From Drosophila persimilis (Eukaryota; Arthropoda; Insecta; Diptera; Drosophilidae): a stretch of 64,000 nucleotides of DNA. The translations under genes and the position numbers were made by a program. The stretch covers positions 17,595 through 81,594 of the forward strand of contig NW_020825601.1 of the NCBI RefSeq assembly GCF_003286085.1, in the 5' to 3' direction. This document shows, one piece after another, positions 51,501 to 64,000 of this stretch (its first letter is position 1; the number at the start of each line of letters is the position of its first letter). The notes under the pieces are model-generated. The model worked only from the letters and a program-made list of their open reading frames with translations, was not told the origin of the DNA and did not search any database.

Positions 51501-54500
51501 ATCCTGCCACATTTCCTGGAGCGTGGGGGCTATATAGGTGCGGTGGTTCAGTATACATGCCAGTGCTGGATAGGGAAGGGTTCTATATAAGTGCAGGTGC
51601 CATATAGTTGCGGAGGCTCAACTTTTTTGGGGCTATATTGCCATATTGGTGCTTATGTCCAAAATATGCGATCCTGCCACTTTTCCTAGAGCGTGGGTTC
51701 CAGATCGTTGCGGTGATTCAATATACATGCAAGTGCTGTATAGGGAAGGTTTCTATATAAGTGCAGGTGTCATATAATTTCGGAGGTTCCACTTTTTTAG
51801 GGCTATATTGCCATATTGGTGCTTATGCCCAAACAATGCGATCCTGCCAAATTTCCTAGAGCGTGGGTGCTATATAGGTGCGGTGGTTCAGTATACATGC
51901 CAGTGCTGGATAGGGAAGGGTTCTATATAAGTGAAGGTGCCATATAGTTGCGGAGTTCCACTTTTTTGAGGCTATAGTGCCGTATTGTTGCTAGTGCCCA
52001 AGATGTGCGATCTTGCCACATTTCCTGGAGCGTGGGTGATATATGGGTGCGGTGATTCAGTATACATGCCAGTGCTGGATAGGGAAGGGTTCTATATAAG
52101 TGCAGGTGCCATATAGTTGCGGAGGTTCCACTTTTTTATGGGCTAGATTGCCATATTGGTGCTAGTGCCAAAGATGTGCGATCCTGATACATTTCCTGGA
52201 GCGTGGGGGCTATAGAGGTCCGGTGGTTCAGTATACATGCCAGTGCTGGATAGGGAAGGGTTCTATATAAGTGCAGAAGCCATATAGTTGCGGAGGTTCC
52301 ACTTTTTTGGGGCTATATTGCCATATTGGTGATTATGCCCATAATATGCGAACCTGCCACATTTCCTGGAGTGTGTATGCTATATAGTTGCGGTGGTTCA
52401 GTATACATGCCAGTGCTGGATAGGGAAGGGTTCTATATAAGTGCAGGTGCTATATAGTTGCGGAGGTTCCACTTTTTTATGGGCTAGAGTGCCATATTGG
52501 TGCTAGTGCCCAAGATGTGCGATCCTGCCACATTTCCTGGAGCGTGGGGGCTATATAGGTGCGGTGGTTCAGTGTACATGCTAGTGCTGGATAGGGAAGT
52601 GTTCTATATTAGTGCAGGTGCCATATAGTTGCGGAGGTTCCACTTTTTTGGGGCTATATTGCCATATTGGTGCTTATGCCCAAAATATGCGATCCTGCCA
52701 CATTTCCTGGAGTGTGGATTCTATATAGGTGCGGTGGTTCGGTATACATGCCAGTGCTGGATAGGGAAGGGTTCTATATAAGTGCAGGTGCCATATAGTT
52801 GCGGAGGTTCCACTTTTTTGGGGCTATATTGCCATATTGGTGCTTATGCCCAAAATATGCGATCCTGCCACATTTCCTGGAGCGTGGGTGCTATATAGGT
52901 GCGGTGGTTCAGTATACATGCCAGTGCTTGATAGGGAAGGGTTCTATATAAGTGCAGAAGCCATATAGTGGCGGAGGTTCCACCTTTTTTGGGCTATATT
53001 GCCATATTGGTGCTTGTGCCCAAAATATGCGATCCTGCCACATTTCCTGGAGCGTGGGTGCTATATAGGTGCGGTGGTTCAGTATACATGCCAGTGCTGG
53101 ATAGGGAAGGGTTCTATATAAGTGCAGGTGCCATATAGTTGCGGAGGTTCCACTTTTTTATGGGCTAGAGTGCCATATTGGTGCTAGTGACCAAGATGTG
53201 CGATCCTGCCACATTTCCTGGAGCGTGGGGGCTATATAGGTGCGGTGGTTCAGTATACATGACAGTGCTGGATAGGGAAGGGTTCTATATAAGTGCAGGT
53301 GCCATATAGTTGCGGAGGTTCCACTTTTTTGGGGCTATATTGCCATATTGGTGCTTATGCCCAAAATATGCGATCCTGCCACATTTCCTAGAGCGTGGGT
53401 GCTATATAGGTGCGGTGGTTCAGTATACATGCCAGTGCTGGATAGGGAAGGATTCTGTATAAGTGCAGGTGCCATATAGTTGCGGAGGTTCCACTTTTTT
53501 GGGGCTATATTGCCATATTGGTGCTTATGCCCAAAATATGCGATCCTGCCACATTTCCTGGAGCGTGGATGCTATATAGGTGCGGTGGTTCAGTATACAT
53601 GCCAGTGCTGGATAGGGAAGGGTTCTATATAAGTGCAGAAGCCATATAGTTGCGGAGGTTCCACTTTTTTGGGGCTATATTGGTGCTAGTGCCCAAGATG
53701 TGCGATCCTGCCACATTTTCTGGAGCGTGGGGGCTATATTGGTGCGGTGGTTCAGTATACATGCCAGTGCTGGATAGGGAAGGGTTCTATATAAGTGCAG
53801 GTGCCATATAGTTGCGGAGGCTCCACTTTTTTGGGGCTATATTGCCATATTGGTGCTTATGCCCAAAATATGCGATCCTGCCACATTTCCTGGAGTGTGT
53901 ATGCTATATAGTTGCGGTGGTTCAGTATACATGCCAGTGATGGATAGGGAAGGGTTCTATATAAGTGCAGAAGCCATATAGTTGCGGAGGTTCCACTTTT
54001 TTGGGGCTATATTGCCATATTGGTGCTTATGCCCAAAATATGCGATCCTGCCACATTTCCTGGAGCGTGGATGCTATATAGGTGCGGTGGTTCAGTATAC
54101 ATGCCAGTGCTGGATAGGGAAGGGTTCTATATAAGTGCAGAAGCCATATAGTTGCGGAGGTTCCACTTTTTTGGGGCTATATTGCCATATTGGTGCTAGT
54201 GCCCAAGATGTGCGATCCTGCCACATTTCCTGGAGCGTGCGGGCTATATAGATGCGGTGGTTCAGTATACATGCCAGTGCTGGATAGGGAAGGGTTCTAT
54301 ATAAGTGCAGGTGTCATATAATTTCGGAGGTTCCACTTTTTTAGGGCTATATTGCCATATTGGTGCTTATGCCCAAAATGTGCGATCCTGCCAAATTTCC
54401 TAGAGCGTGGGTGCTATATAGGTGCGGTGGTTCAGTATACATGCCAGTGCTGGATAGGGAAGGGTTCTATATAAGTGAAGGTGCCATATAGTTGCGGAGT

Positions 54501-57500
54501 TCCACTTTTTTGAGGCTATAGTGCCGTATTGTTGCTAGTGCCCAAGATGTGCGATCTTGCCACATTTCCTGGAGCGTGGGTGATATATGGGTGCGGCGAT
54601 TCAGTATACATGCCAGTGCTGGATAGGGAAGGGTTCTATATAAGTGCAGGTGTCATATAGTTGCGGAGGCTCCACTTTTTTGGGGCTATATTGCCATATT
54701 GGTGCTTATGCCCAAAATATGCGATCCTGCCACATTTCCTGGAGTGTGTATGCTATATAGTTGCGGTGGTTCAGTATACATGCCAGTGCTGGATAGGGAA
54801 GGGTTCTATATAAGTGCAGAAGCCATATAGTTGCGGAGGTTCCACTTTTTTGGGGCTATATTGCCATATTGGTGCTTATGCCCAAAATATGCGATCCTGC
54901 CACATTTCCTGGAGCGTGGATGCTATATAGGTGCGGTGGTTCAGTATACATGCCAGTTCTGGATAGGGAAGGGTTCTATATAAGTGCAGAAGCCATATAG
55001 TTGCGGAGGTTCCACTTTTTTGGGGCTATATTGCCATATTGGTGCTAGTGCCCAAGATGTGCGGTCCTGCCACATTTCCTGGAGCGTGGGGGCTATATAG
55101 ATGCGGTGGTTCAGTATACATGCCAGTGCTGGATAGGGAAGGGTTCTATATAAGTGCAGGTGTCATATAATTTCGGAGGTTCCACTTTTTTAGGGCTATA
55201 TTGCCATATTGGTGCTTATGCCCAAAATATGCGATCCTGCCAAATTTCCTAGAGCGTGGGTGCTATATAGGTGCGGTGGTTCAGTATACATGCCAGTGCT
55301 GGATAGGGAAGGGTTCTATATAAGTGAAGGTGCCATATAGTTGCGGAGTTCCACTTTTTTGAGGCTATAGTGCCGTATTGTTGCTAGTGCCCAAGATGTG
55401 CGATCTTGCCACATTTCCTGGAGCGTGGGTGATATATGGGTGCGGCGATTCAGTATACATGCCAGTGCTGGATAGGGAAGGGTTCTATATAAGTGCAGGT
55501 GCCATATAGTTGCGGAGGTTCCACTTTTTTATGGGCTAGAGTGCCATATTGGTGCTAGTGCCAAAGATGTGCGATCCTGATACATTTCCTGGAGCGTGGG
55601 GGCTATAGAGGTCCGGTGGTTCAGTATACATGCCAGTGCTGGATAGGGAAGGGTTCTATATAAGTGCAGAAGCCATATAGTTGCGGAGGTTCCACTTTTT
55701 TGGGGCTATATTGCCATATTGGTGCTTATGCCCAAAATATGCGATCCTGCCACATTTCCTGGAGTGTGTATGCTATATAGTTGCGGTGGTTCAGTATACA
55801 TGCCAGTGCTGGATAGGGAAGGGTTCTATATAAGTGCAGGTGCTATATAGTTGCGGAGGTTCCACTTTTTTATGGGCCAGAGTGCCATATTGGTGCTAGT
55901 GCCCAAGATGTGCGATCCTGTCACATTTCCTGGAGCGTGGGGGCTATATAGGTGCGGTGGTTCAGTATACAGGCTAGTGCTGGATAGGGAAGTGTTATAT
56001 ATTAGTTCAGGTGCCATATAGTTGCGGAGGTTCCACTTTTTTGGGGCTATATTGCCATATTGGTGCTTATGCCCAAAATATGCGATCCTGCCACATTTCC
56101 TGGAGCGTGGGTGCTATATAGGTGCGGTGGTTCAGTATACATGCCAGTGCTGGATAGGGAAGGGTTCTATATAAGTGCAGAAGCCATATAGTTGCGGAGG
56201 TTCCACTTTTTTGGGTCTATATTGCCATATTGGTGCTTATGCCCAAAATATGCGATCCTGCCACATTTCCTGGAGCGTGGGTGCTATATAGGTGCGGTGG
56301 TTCAGTATACATGCCAGTGCTGGATAGGGAAGGGTTCTATATAAGTGCAGGTGCCATATAGTTGCGGAGGTTCCACTTTTTTATGGGCTAGAGTGCCATA
56401 TTGGTGCTAGTGACCAAGATGTGCGATCCTGCCACATTTCCTGGAGCGTGGGGGCTATATAGGTGCGGTGGTTCAGTATACATGACAGTGCTGGATAGGG
56501 AAGGGTTCTATATAAGTGCAGGTGCCATATAGTTGCGGAGGTTCCACTTTTTTGGGGCTATATTGCCATATTGGTGCTTATGCCCAAAATATGCGATCCT
56601 GCCACATTTCCTGGAGCGTGGGTTCCAGATCGTTGCGGTGATTCAATAAACATGCAAATGCTGTATAGGGAAGGTTTCTATATAAGTGCAGGTGTCATAT
56701 AGTTGCGGAGGTTCCACTTTTTTAGGGCTATATTGCCATATTGGTGCTTATGCCCAAAATATGCGATCCTGCCACATTTCCTGGAGCGTGGATGCTATAT
56801 AGGTGCGGTGGTTCAGTATACATGCCAGTGCTGGATAGGGAAGGGTTCTATATAATTGCAGGTGCCATATAGTTTCGGAGGTTCCACTTTTTTATGGGCT
56901 AGAGTGCCATATTGGTGCTAGTGCCCAAAATATGCGATCCTGCCAAATTTCCTAGAGCGTGGGTGCCATATAGGTGCGGTGGTTCAGTATACATGCCAGT
57001 GCTGGATAGGGAAGGGTTCTATATAAGTGCAGGTGCCATATAGTTGCGGAGGTTCCACTTTTTTGGGGCTATATTGCCATATTGGTGCTTATGCCCAAAA
57101 TATGCGATCCTCCCACATTTCCTGGAGTGTGTATGCTATATAGTTGCGGTGGTTCAGTATACATGCCAGTGCTGGATAGGGAAGGGTTCTATATAAGTGC
57201 AGAAGCCATATAGTTGCGGAGGTTCCACTTTTTTGGGGCTATATTGCCATATTGGTGCTTATGCCCAAGATGTGCTATCCTGCCACATTTCCTGGAGCGT
57301 GGGTGCTATATAGGTGCGGTGGTTCAGTATACATGCCAGTGCTGGATAGGGAAGGGTTCTATATAAGTGCAGGTGCCATATTGTTGGGGAGGTTCCACTT
57401 TTTTGGGGCTATATTGCCATATTGGTGCTTATGCCCAAAATATGCGATCCTGCCACATTTCCTGGAGCGTGTATGCTATATGGGTGCGGTGGTTCAGTAT

Positions 57501-60500
57501 ACATGCCAGTGCTGGATAGGGAAGGGTTCTATATAAGTGCAGAAGCCATATAGTTGCGGAGGTTCCACTTTTTTGGGGCTATATTGCCATATTGGTGCTT
57601 ATGCCCAAGATGTGCGATACTGCCACATTTCCTGGAGCGTGGGTGCTATATAGGTGCGGTGGTTCAGTATACATGCCAGTGCTGGATAGGGAAGGGTTCT
57701 ATATAAGTGCAGGTGCCATATAGTTGCGGAGGTTCCACTTTTTTATGGGCTAGAGTGCCATATTGGTGCTAGTGCCCAAGATGTGCGATCCTGCCACATT
57801 TCCTGGAGCGTGGATGCTATATAGGTGCGGTGGTTCAGTATACATGCCAGTGCTGGATAGGGAAGGGTTCTATATAAGTGCAGAAGCCATATACTTGCGG
57901 AGGTTCCACTTTTTTGGGGCTATATTGCCATATTGGTGCTTATGCCCAAAATATGCGATCCTGCCACATTTCCTGGAGTGTGTATGCTATATAGTTGCGG
58001 TGGTTCAGTATACATGCCAGTGCTGGATAGGGAAGTGTTCTATATAAGTGCAGGTGCTATATAGTTGCGGAGGTTCCACTTTTTTATGGGCTAGAGTGCC
58101 ATATTGGTGCTAGTGCCCAAGATGTGCGATCCTGCCACATTTCCTGGAGCGTGGGGGCTATATAGGTGCGGTGGTTCAGTGTACATGCTAGTGCTGGATA
58201 GGGAAGTGTTCTATATTAGTGCAGGTGCCATATAGTTGCGGAGGTTCCACTTTTTTGGGGCTATATTGCCATATTGGTGCTTATGCAAAAGATGTGCGAT
58301 CCTGCCACATTTCCTGGAGCGTGGGTGCTATATAGGTGCGGTGGTTCAGTATACATGCCAGTGCTGGATAGGGAAGGGTTCTATATAAGTGCAGGTGCCA
58401 TATAGTTGCGGAGGTTCCACTTTTTTATGGGCTAGAGTGCCATATTGGTGCTAGTGCCCAAGATGTGCGATCCTGCCACATTTCCTGGAGCGTGGGGGCT
58501 ATAGAGGTCCGGTGGTTCAGTATACATGCCAGTGCTGGATAGGGAAGGGTTCTATATAAGTGCAGAAGCCATATACTTGCGGAGGTTCCACTTTTTTGGG
58601 GCTATATTGCCATATTGGTGCTTATGCCCAAAATATGCGATCCTGCCACATTTCCTGGAGTGTGTATGCTATATAGTTGCGGTGGTTCAGTATACATGCC
58701 AGTGCTGGATAGGGAAGTGTTCTATATAAGTGCAGGTGCTATATAGTTGCGGAGGTTCCACTTTTTTATGGGCTAGAGTGCCATATTGGTGCTAGTGCCC
58801 AAGATGTGCGATCCTGCCACATTTCCTGGAGCGTGGGGGCTATATAGGTGCGGTGGTTCAGTGTACATGCTAGTGCTGGATAGGGAAGTGTTCTATATTA
58901 GTGCAGGTGCTATATAGTTGCGGAGGTTCCACTTTTTTATGGGCTAGAGTGCCATATTGGTGCTAGTGCCCAAGATGTGCGATCCTGCCACATTTCCTGG
59001 AGCGTGGGGGCTATATAGGTGCGGTGGTTCAGTATACATGCCAGTGCTGGATAGGGAAGGGTTCTATATAAGTGCAGGTGCCATATAGTTGCGGAGGTTC
59101 CACTTTTTTGGGGCTATATTGCCATATTGGTGCTTATGCCCAAAATATGCGATCCTGCCACATTTCCTGGAGCGTGGGTGCTATATAGGTGCGGTGGTTC
59201 AGTATACATGCCAGTGCTGGATAGGGAAGGGTTCTATATAAGTGCAGAAGCCATATAGTTGCGGAGGTTCCACTTTTTTGGGGCTATATTGCCATATTGG
59301 TGCTTGTGCCCAAAATATGCGATCCTGCCACATTTCCTGGAGCGTGGGTGCTATATAGGTGCGGTGGTTCAGTATACATGCCAGTGCTGGATAGGGAAGG
59401 GTTCTATATAAGTGCAGGTGCCATATAGTTGCGGAGGTTCCATTTTTTTATGGGCTAGAGTGCCATATTGGTGCTAGTGACCAAGATGTGCGATCCTGCC
59501 ACATTTCCTGGAGCGTGGGGGCTATATAGGTGCGGTGGTTCAGTATACATGACAGTGCTGGATAGGGAAGGGTTCTATATAAGTGCAGGTGCCATATAGT
59601 TGCGGAGGTTCTATATTGCCATATTGGTGCTTATGCCCAAAATATGCGATCCTGCCACATTTCCTAGAGCGTGGGTTCCAGATCGTTGCGGTGATTCAAT
59701 AAACATGCAAGTGCTGTATAGGGAAGGGTTCTATATAAGTGCAGGTGCCATATAGTTGCGGAGGTTCCACTTTTTTGGGGCTATATTGCCATATTGGTGC
59801 TTATGCCCAAAATATGCGATCCTGCCACATTTCCTGGAGCGTGGGTGCTATATAGGTGCGGTGGTTCAGTATACATGCCAGTGCTGGATAGGGAAGGGTT
59901 CTATATAAGTGCAGAAGCCATATAGTTGCGGAGGTTCCACTTTTTTGGGGCTATATTGCCATATTGGTGCTTGTGCCCAAAATATGCGATCCTGCCACAT
60001 TTCCTGGAGCGTGGGTGCTATATAGGTGCGGTGGTTCAGTATACATGCCAGTGCTGGATTGGGAAGGTTTCTATATAAGTGCAGGTGCCATATAGTTGCG
60101 GAGGTTCCACTTTTTATGGGCTAGAGTGCCATATTGGTGCTAGTGACCAAGATGTGCGATCCTGCCACATTTCCTGGAGCGTGGGGGCTATATAGGTGCG
60201 GTGGTTCAGTATACATGCCAGTGCTGGATAGGGAAGGGTTCTATATAAGTGCAGAAGCCATATAGTTGCGGAGGTTCCACTTTTTTGGGGCTATATTGCC
60301 ATATTGGTGCTTGTGCCCAAAATATGCGATCCTGCCACATTTCCTGGAGCGTGGGTGCTATATAGGTGCGGTGGTTCAGTATACATGCCAGTGCTGGATT
60401 GGGAAGGGTTCTATATAAGTGCAGGTGCCATATAGTTGCGGAGGTTCCACTTTTTTATGGGCTAGAGTGCCATATTGGTGCTAGTGACCAAGATGTGCAA

Positions 60501-63500
60501 TCCTGCCACATTTCCTGGAGCGTGGGGGCTATATAGGTGCGGTGGTTCAGTATACATGCCAGTGCTGGATTGGGAAGGGTTCTATATAAGTGCAGGTGCC
60601 ATATAGTTGCGGAGGTTCCACTTTTTTATGGGCTAGAGTGCCATATTGGTGCTAGTGACCAAGATGTGCAATCCTGCCACATTTCCTGGAGCGTGGGGGC
60701 TATATAGGTGCGGTGGTTCAGTATACATGCCAGTGCTGGATAGTGAAGGGTTCTATATAAGTGCAGGTGCCATATAGTTGCGGAGGTTCCACTTTTTTGG
60801 GGCTATATTGCCATATTGGTGCTTATGCCCAAAATATGCGATCCTGCCACATTTCCTGGAGCGTGGGTGCTATATAGGTGCGGTGGTTCAGTATACATGC
60901 CAGTGCTTGATAGGGAATGGCTCTATATAAGTGCAGGTGCCATATAGTTGCGGAGGTTCCACTTTTTTGGGGCTATATTGCCATATTGGTGCTTATGCCC
61001 AAAATATGCGATCCTGCTACATTTCCTGGAGCGTGGATGCTATATAGGTGCGGTGGTTCAGTACACATGCCAGGGCTGGATAGGGAAGGGTTCTATATAA
61101 GTGCAGGTGCCATATAGTTGCGGAGGTTCCACTTTTTTATGGGCTAGAGTGCCATATTGGTGCTAGTGCACAAGATGTGCGATCCTGCCACATTTCCTGG
61201 AGCGTGGGGGCTATATAGGTGCGGTGGTTCAGTATACATGCCAGTGCTGGATAGGGAAGGGTTCTATATAAGTGCAGGTGCCATATAGTTGCGGAGGTTC
61301 CACTTTTTTGGGGCTATATTGCCATATTGGTGCTTATGCCCAAAATATGCGATCCTGCCACATTTCCTGGAGCGTGGGTGCTATATAGGTGCGGTGGTTC
61401 AGTATACATGCCAGTGCTGGATAGGGAAGGGTTCTATATAAGTGCAGAAGCCATATAGTTGCGGAGGTTCCACTTTTTTGGGGCTATATTGCCATATTGG
61501 TGCTTGTGCCCAAAATATGCGATCCTGCCACATTTCCTGGAGCGTGGGTGCTATATAGGTGCGGTGGTTCAGTATACATGCCAGTGCTGGATTGGGAAGG
61601 TTTCTATATAAGTGCAGGTGCCATATAGTTGCGGAGGTTCCACTTTTTTATGGGCTAGAGTGCCATATTGGTGCTAGTGACCAAGATGTGCGATCCTGCC
61701 ACATTTCCTGGAGCGTGTGGGCTATATAGGTGCGGTGGTTCAGTATACATGCCAGTGCTGGATAGGGAAGGGTTCTATATAAGTGCAGAAGCCATATAGT
61801 TGTGGAGGTTCCACTTTTTTGGGGCTATATTGCCATATTGGTGCTTGTGCCCAAAATATGCGATCCTGCCACATTTCCTGGAGCGTGGGTGCTATATAGG
61901 TGCGGTGGTTCAGTATACATGCCAGTGCTGGATTGGGAAGGGTTCTATATAAGTGCAGGTGCCATATAGTTGCGGAGGTTCCACTTTTTTATGGGCTAGA
62001 GTGCCATATTGGTGCTAGTGACCAAGATGTGCAATCCTGCCACATTTCCTGGAGCGTGGGGGCTATATAGGTGCGGTGGTTCAGTATACATGACAGTGCT
62101 GGATAGGGAAGGGTTCTATATAAGTGCAGGTGCCATATAGTTGCGGAGGTTCCACTTTTTTGGGGCTATATTGCCATATTGGTGCTTATGCCCAAAATAT
62201 GCGATCCTGCCACATTTCCTAGAGCGTGCGTTCCAGATCGTTGCGGTGATTCAATAAACATGCAAGTGCTGTATAGGGAAGGTTTCTATATAAGTGCAGG
62301 TGTCATATAGTTGCGGAGGTTCCACTTTTTTAGGGCTATATTGCCATATTGGTGCTTATGCCCAAAATTTGCGATCCTGCCAAATTTCCTAGAGCGTGGG
62401 TGCTATATAGGTGCGGTGGTTCAGTATACATGCCAGTGCTGGATAGGGAAGGGTTCTATATAAGTGCAGGTGCCATATAGTTGCGGAGGTTCCACTTTTT
62501 TATGGGCTAGAGTGCCATATTGGTGCTAGTGCCCAAGATGTGCGATCCTGCCACATTTCCTGGAGCGTGGGGGCTATATAGGTGCGGTGGTTCAGTATAC
62601 ATGCCAGTGCTGGATAGTGAAGGGTTCTATATAAGTGCAGGTGCCATATAGTTGCGGAGGTTCCACTTTTTTGGGGCTATATTGCCATATTGGTGCTTAT
62701 GCCCAAAATATGCGATCCTGCCACATTTCCTGGAGCGTGGGTGCTATATAGGTGCGGTGGTTCAGTATACATGCCAGTGCTTGATAGGGAATGGCTCTAT
62801 ATAAGTGCAGGTGCCATATAGTTGCGGAGGTTCCACTTTTTTGGGGCTATATTGCCATATTGGTGCTTATGCCCAAGATGTGCGACCCTGCCACATTTCC
62901 TGGAGCGTGGGGGCTATATAGGTGCGGTGGTTCAGTATACATGCCAGTGCTGGATAGGGAAGGGTTCTATATAAGTGCAGGTGCCATATAGTTGCGGAGG
63001 TTCCACTTTTTTGGGGCTATATTGCCATATTGGTGCTTATGCCCAAAATATGCGATCCTGCTACATTTCCTGGAGCGTGGATGCTATATAGGTGCGGTGG
63101 TTCAGTATACATGACAGTGCTGGATAGGGAAGGGTTCTATATAAGTGCAGGTGCCATATAGTTGCGGAGGTTCCACTTTTTTGGGGCTATATTGCCATAT
63201 TGGTGCTAGTGCACAAGATGTGCGATCCTGCCACATTTCCTGGAGCGTGGGGGCTATATAGGTGCGGTGGTTCAGTATACATGCCAGTGCTGGATAGGGA
63301 AGGGTTCTATATAAGTGCAGGTGCCATATAGTTGCGGAGGTTCCACTTTTTTGGGGCTATATTGCCATATTGGTGCTTATGCCCAAAATATGCGATCCTG
63401 CCACATTTCCTGGAGCGTGGGTGCTATATAGGTGCGGTGGTTCAGTATACATGCCAGTGCTGGATAGGGAAGGGTTCTATATAAGTGCAGGTGCCATATA

Positions 63501-64000
63501 GTTGCGGAGGTTCCACTTTTTTGGGGCTATATTGCCATATTGGTGCTTATGCCCAAAATATGCGATCCTGCCACATTTCCTGGAGCGTGGATGCTATATA
63601 GGTGCGGTGGTTCAGTATACATGCCAGTGCTGGATAGGGAAGGGTTCTATATAAGTGCAGGTGCCATATAGTTGCGGAGGTTCCACTTTTTTATGGGCTA
63701 GAGTGCCATATTGGTGCTAGTGCCCAAGATGTGCGATCCTGCCACATTTCCTGGAGCGTGGGGGCTATATAGGTGCGGTGGTTCAGTATACATGCCAGTG
63801 CTGGATAGGGAAGGGTTCTATATAAGTGCAGGTGCCATATAGTTGCGGAGGTTCCACTTTTTTGGGGCTATATTGCCATATTGGTGCTTATGCCCAAAAT
63901 ATGCGATCCTGCCACATTTCCTGGAGCGTGGGTGCTATATAGGTGCGGTGGTTCAGTATACATGACAGTGCTGGATAGGGAAGGGTTCTATATAAGTGCA
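48526..64000 (+). repeat. ~170-bp satellite array, about 91 monomers, plus polarity, continues past the window
   Basis: Monomers of about 170-171 bp, uninterrupted for 15.5 kb. Main subtypes: TTTTTTGGGGCTATATTGCC with CTTATGCCC; TTTTTTATGGGCTAGAGTGCC-type with CTAGTGCCC; a diverged GTTCCAGATCGTTGCGG type; and a GAGGCTATAGTGCCG type. Groups of monomers recur as blocks (offsets 2724, 1874, 852, 849, 682 and 340 bases). All open frames here arise from read-through of monomers with lengths 170 and 171 and are not genes. No transposon interrupts this stretch. Confidence 0.97.

Noticed and set aside
48471-62991. Short open frames encoding related peptides with MPVLDREGFYISA-like sequence, repeated along the array on both strands
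   Set aside because: They follow the satellite period exactly and are open only because monomers of 170 and 171 bases shift the frame; there is no start context, no variation pattern of a protein, and no family.
48526-64000. CRISPR-like array
   Set aside because: Whole ~170-bp units repeat with no unique spacers; this is eukaryotic satellite.

Overview
The window looks like insect, most probably drosophilid, constitutive heterochromatin. There is no recognisable host gene, tRNA or rRNA. Everything I can explain is either a ~170-bp satellite in tandem arrays (about 23 kb, roughly 135-140 monomers) or LTR retrotransposons sitting in it. The insect/drosophilid call rests on the element families (two Ty3/gypsy families with very long LTRs and two BEL/Pao families), on their tRNA primer sites (Lys, Trp, Tyr) and on 4-5 bp target duplications. 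It is an inference, and the species cannot be named from the sequence.

Layout. 1-5115: gypsy family A on the minus strand, cut by the window edge, with 5' LTR, primer site, intact gag and the start of pol. 5116-5621: satellite, minus polarity. 5622-22560: gypsy family B on the plus strand, with 2.38-kb LTRs, tRNA-Lys primer site, gag with an N-terminal RING-H2 finger, and pol split inside the integrase core by BEL/Pao family C. C lies antisense at 12883-19347 as LTR-internal-LTR-internal-LTR. 22561-25925: satellite, minus polarity. 25926-32025: BEL/Pao family D, nearly complete, with one frameshift in pol and a damaged 3' LTR boundary. 32026-35648: satellite, with polarity reversing at its right end. 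35649-42685: family A copy 2, plus strand, 5' truncated. 42686-43159: short plus-polarity satellite. 43160-48525: family A copy 3, truncated at both ends. 48526-64000: 15.5 kb of plus-polarity satellite with multi-monomer duplications.

How the parts work together. Each autonomous family encodes Gag (particle), protease, reverse transcriptase, RNase H and integrase. A and B appear to make Pol by -1 ribosomal frameshifting: pol has no AUG, and the gag/pol overlap carries a slippery heptamer, an 8-nt spacer and a hairpin. Family C has Gag and protease only. Its RT, RNase H and most of its integrase are missing, and a predicted coiled coil stands in their place, so it must depend on another element. 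LTR pairs are almost identical (C: no difference seen; D: one; B: about ten), so the insertions are young.

Most noteworthy: RING-H2/Gag fusions in two gypsy families; clear frameshift signals; the tandem two-unit BEL element inside one target duplication; the coiled-coil replacement in family C; a satellite polarity flip; and evidence that the three A copies descend from one insertion copied together with satellite rather than by transposition.
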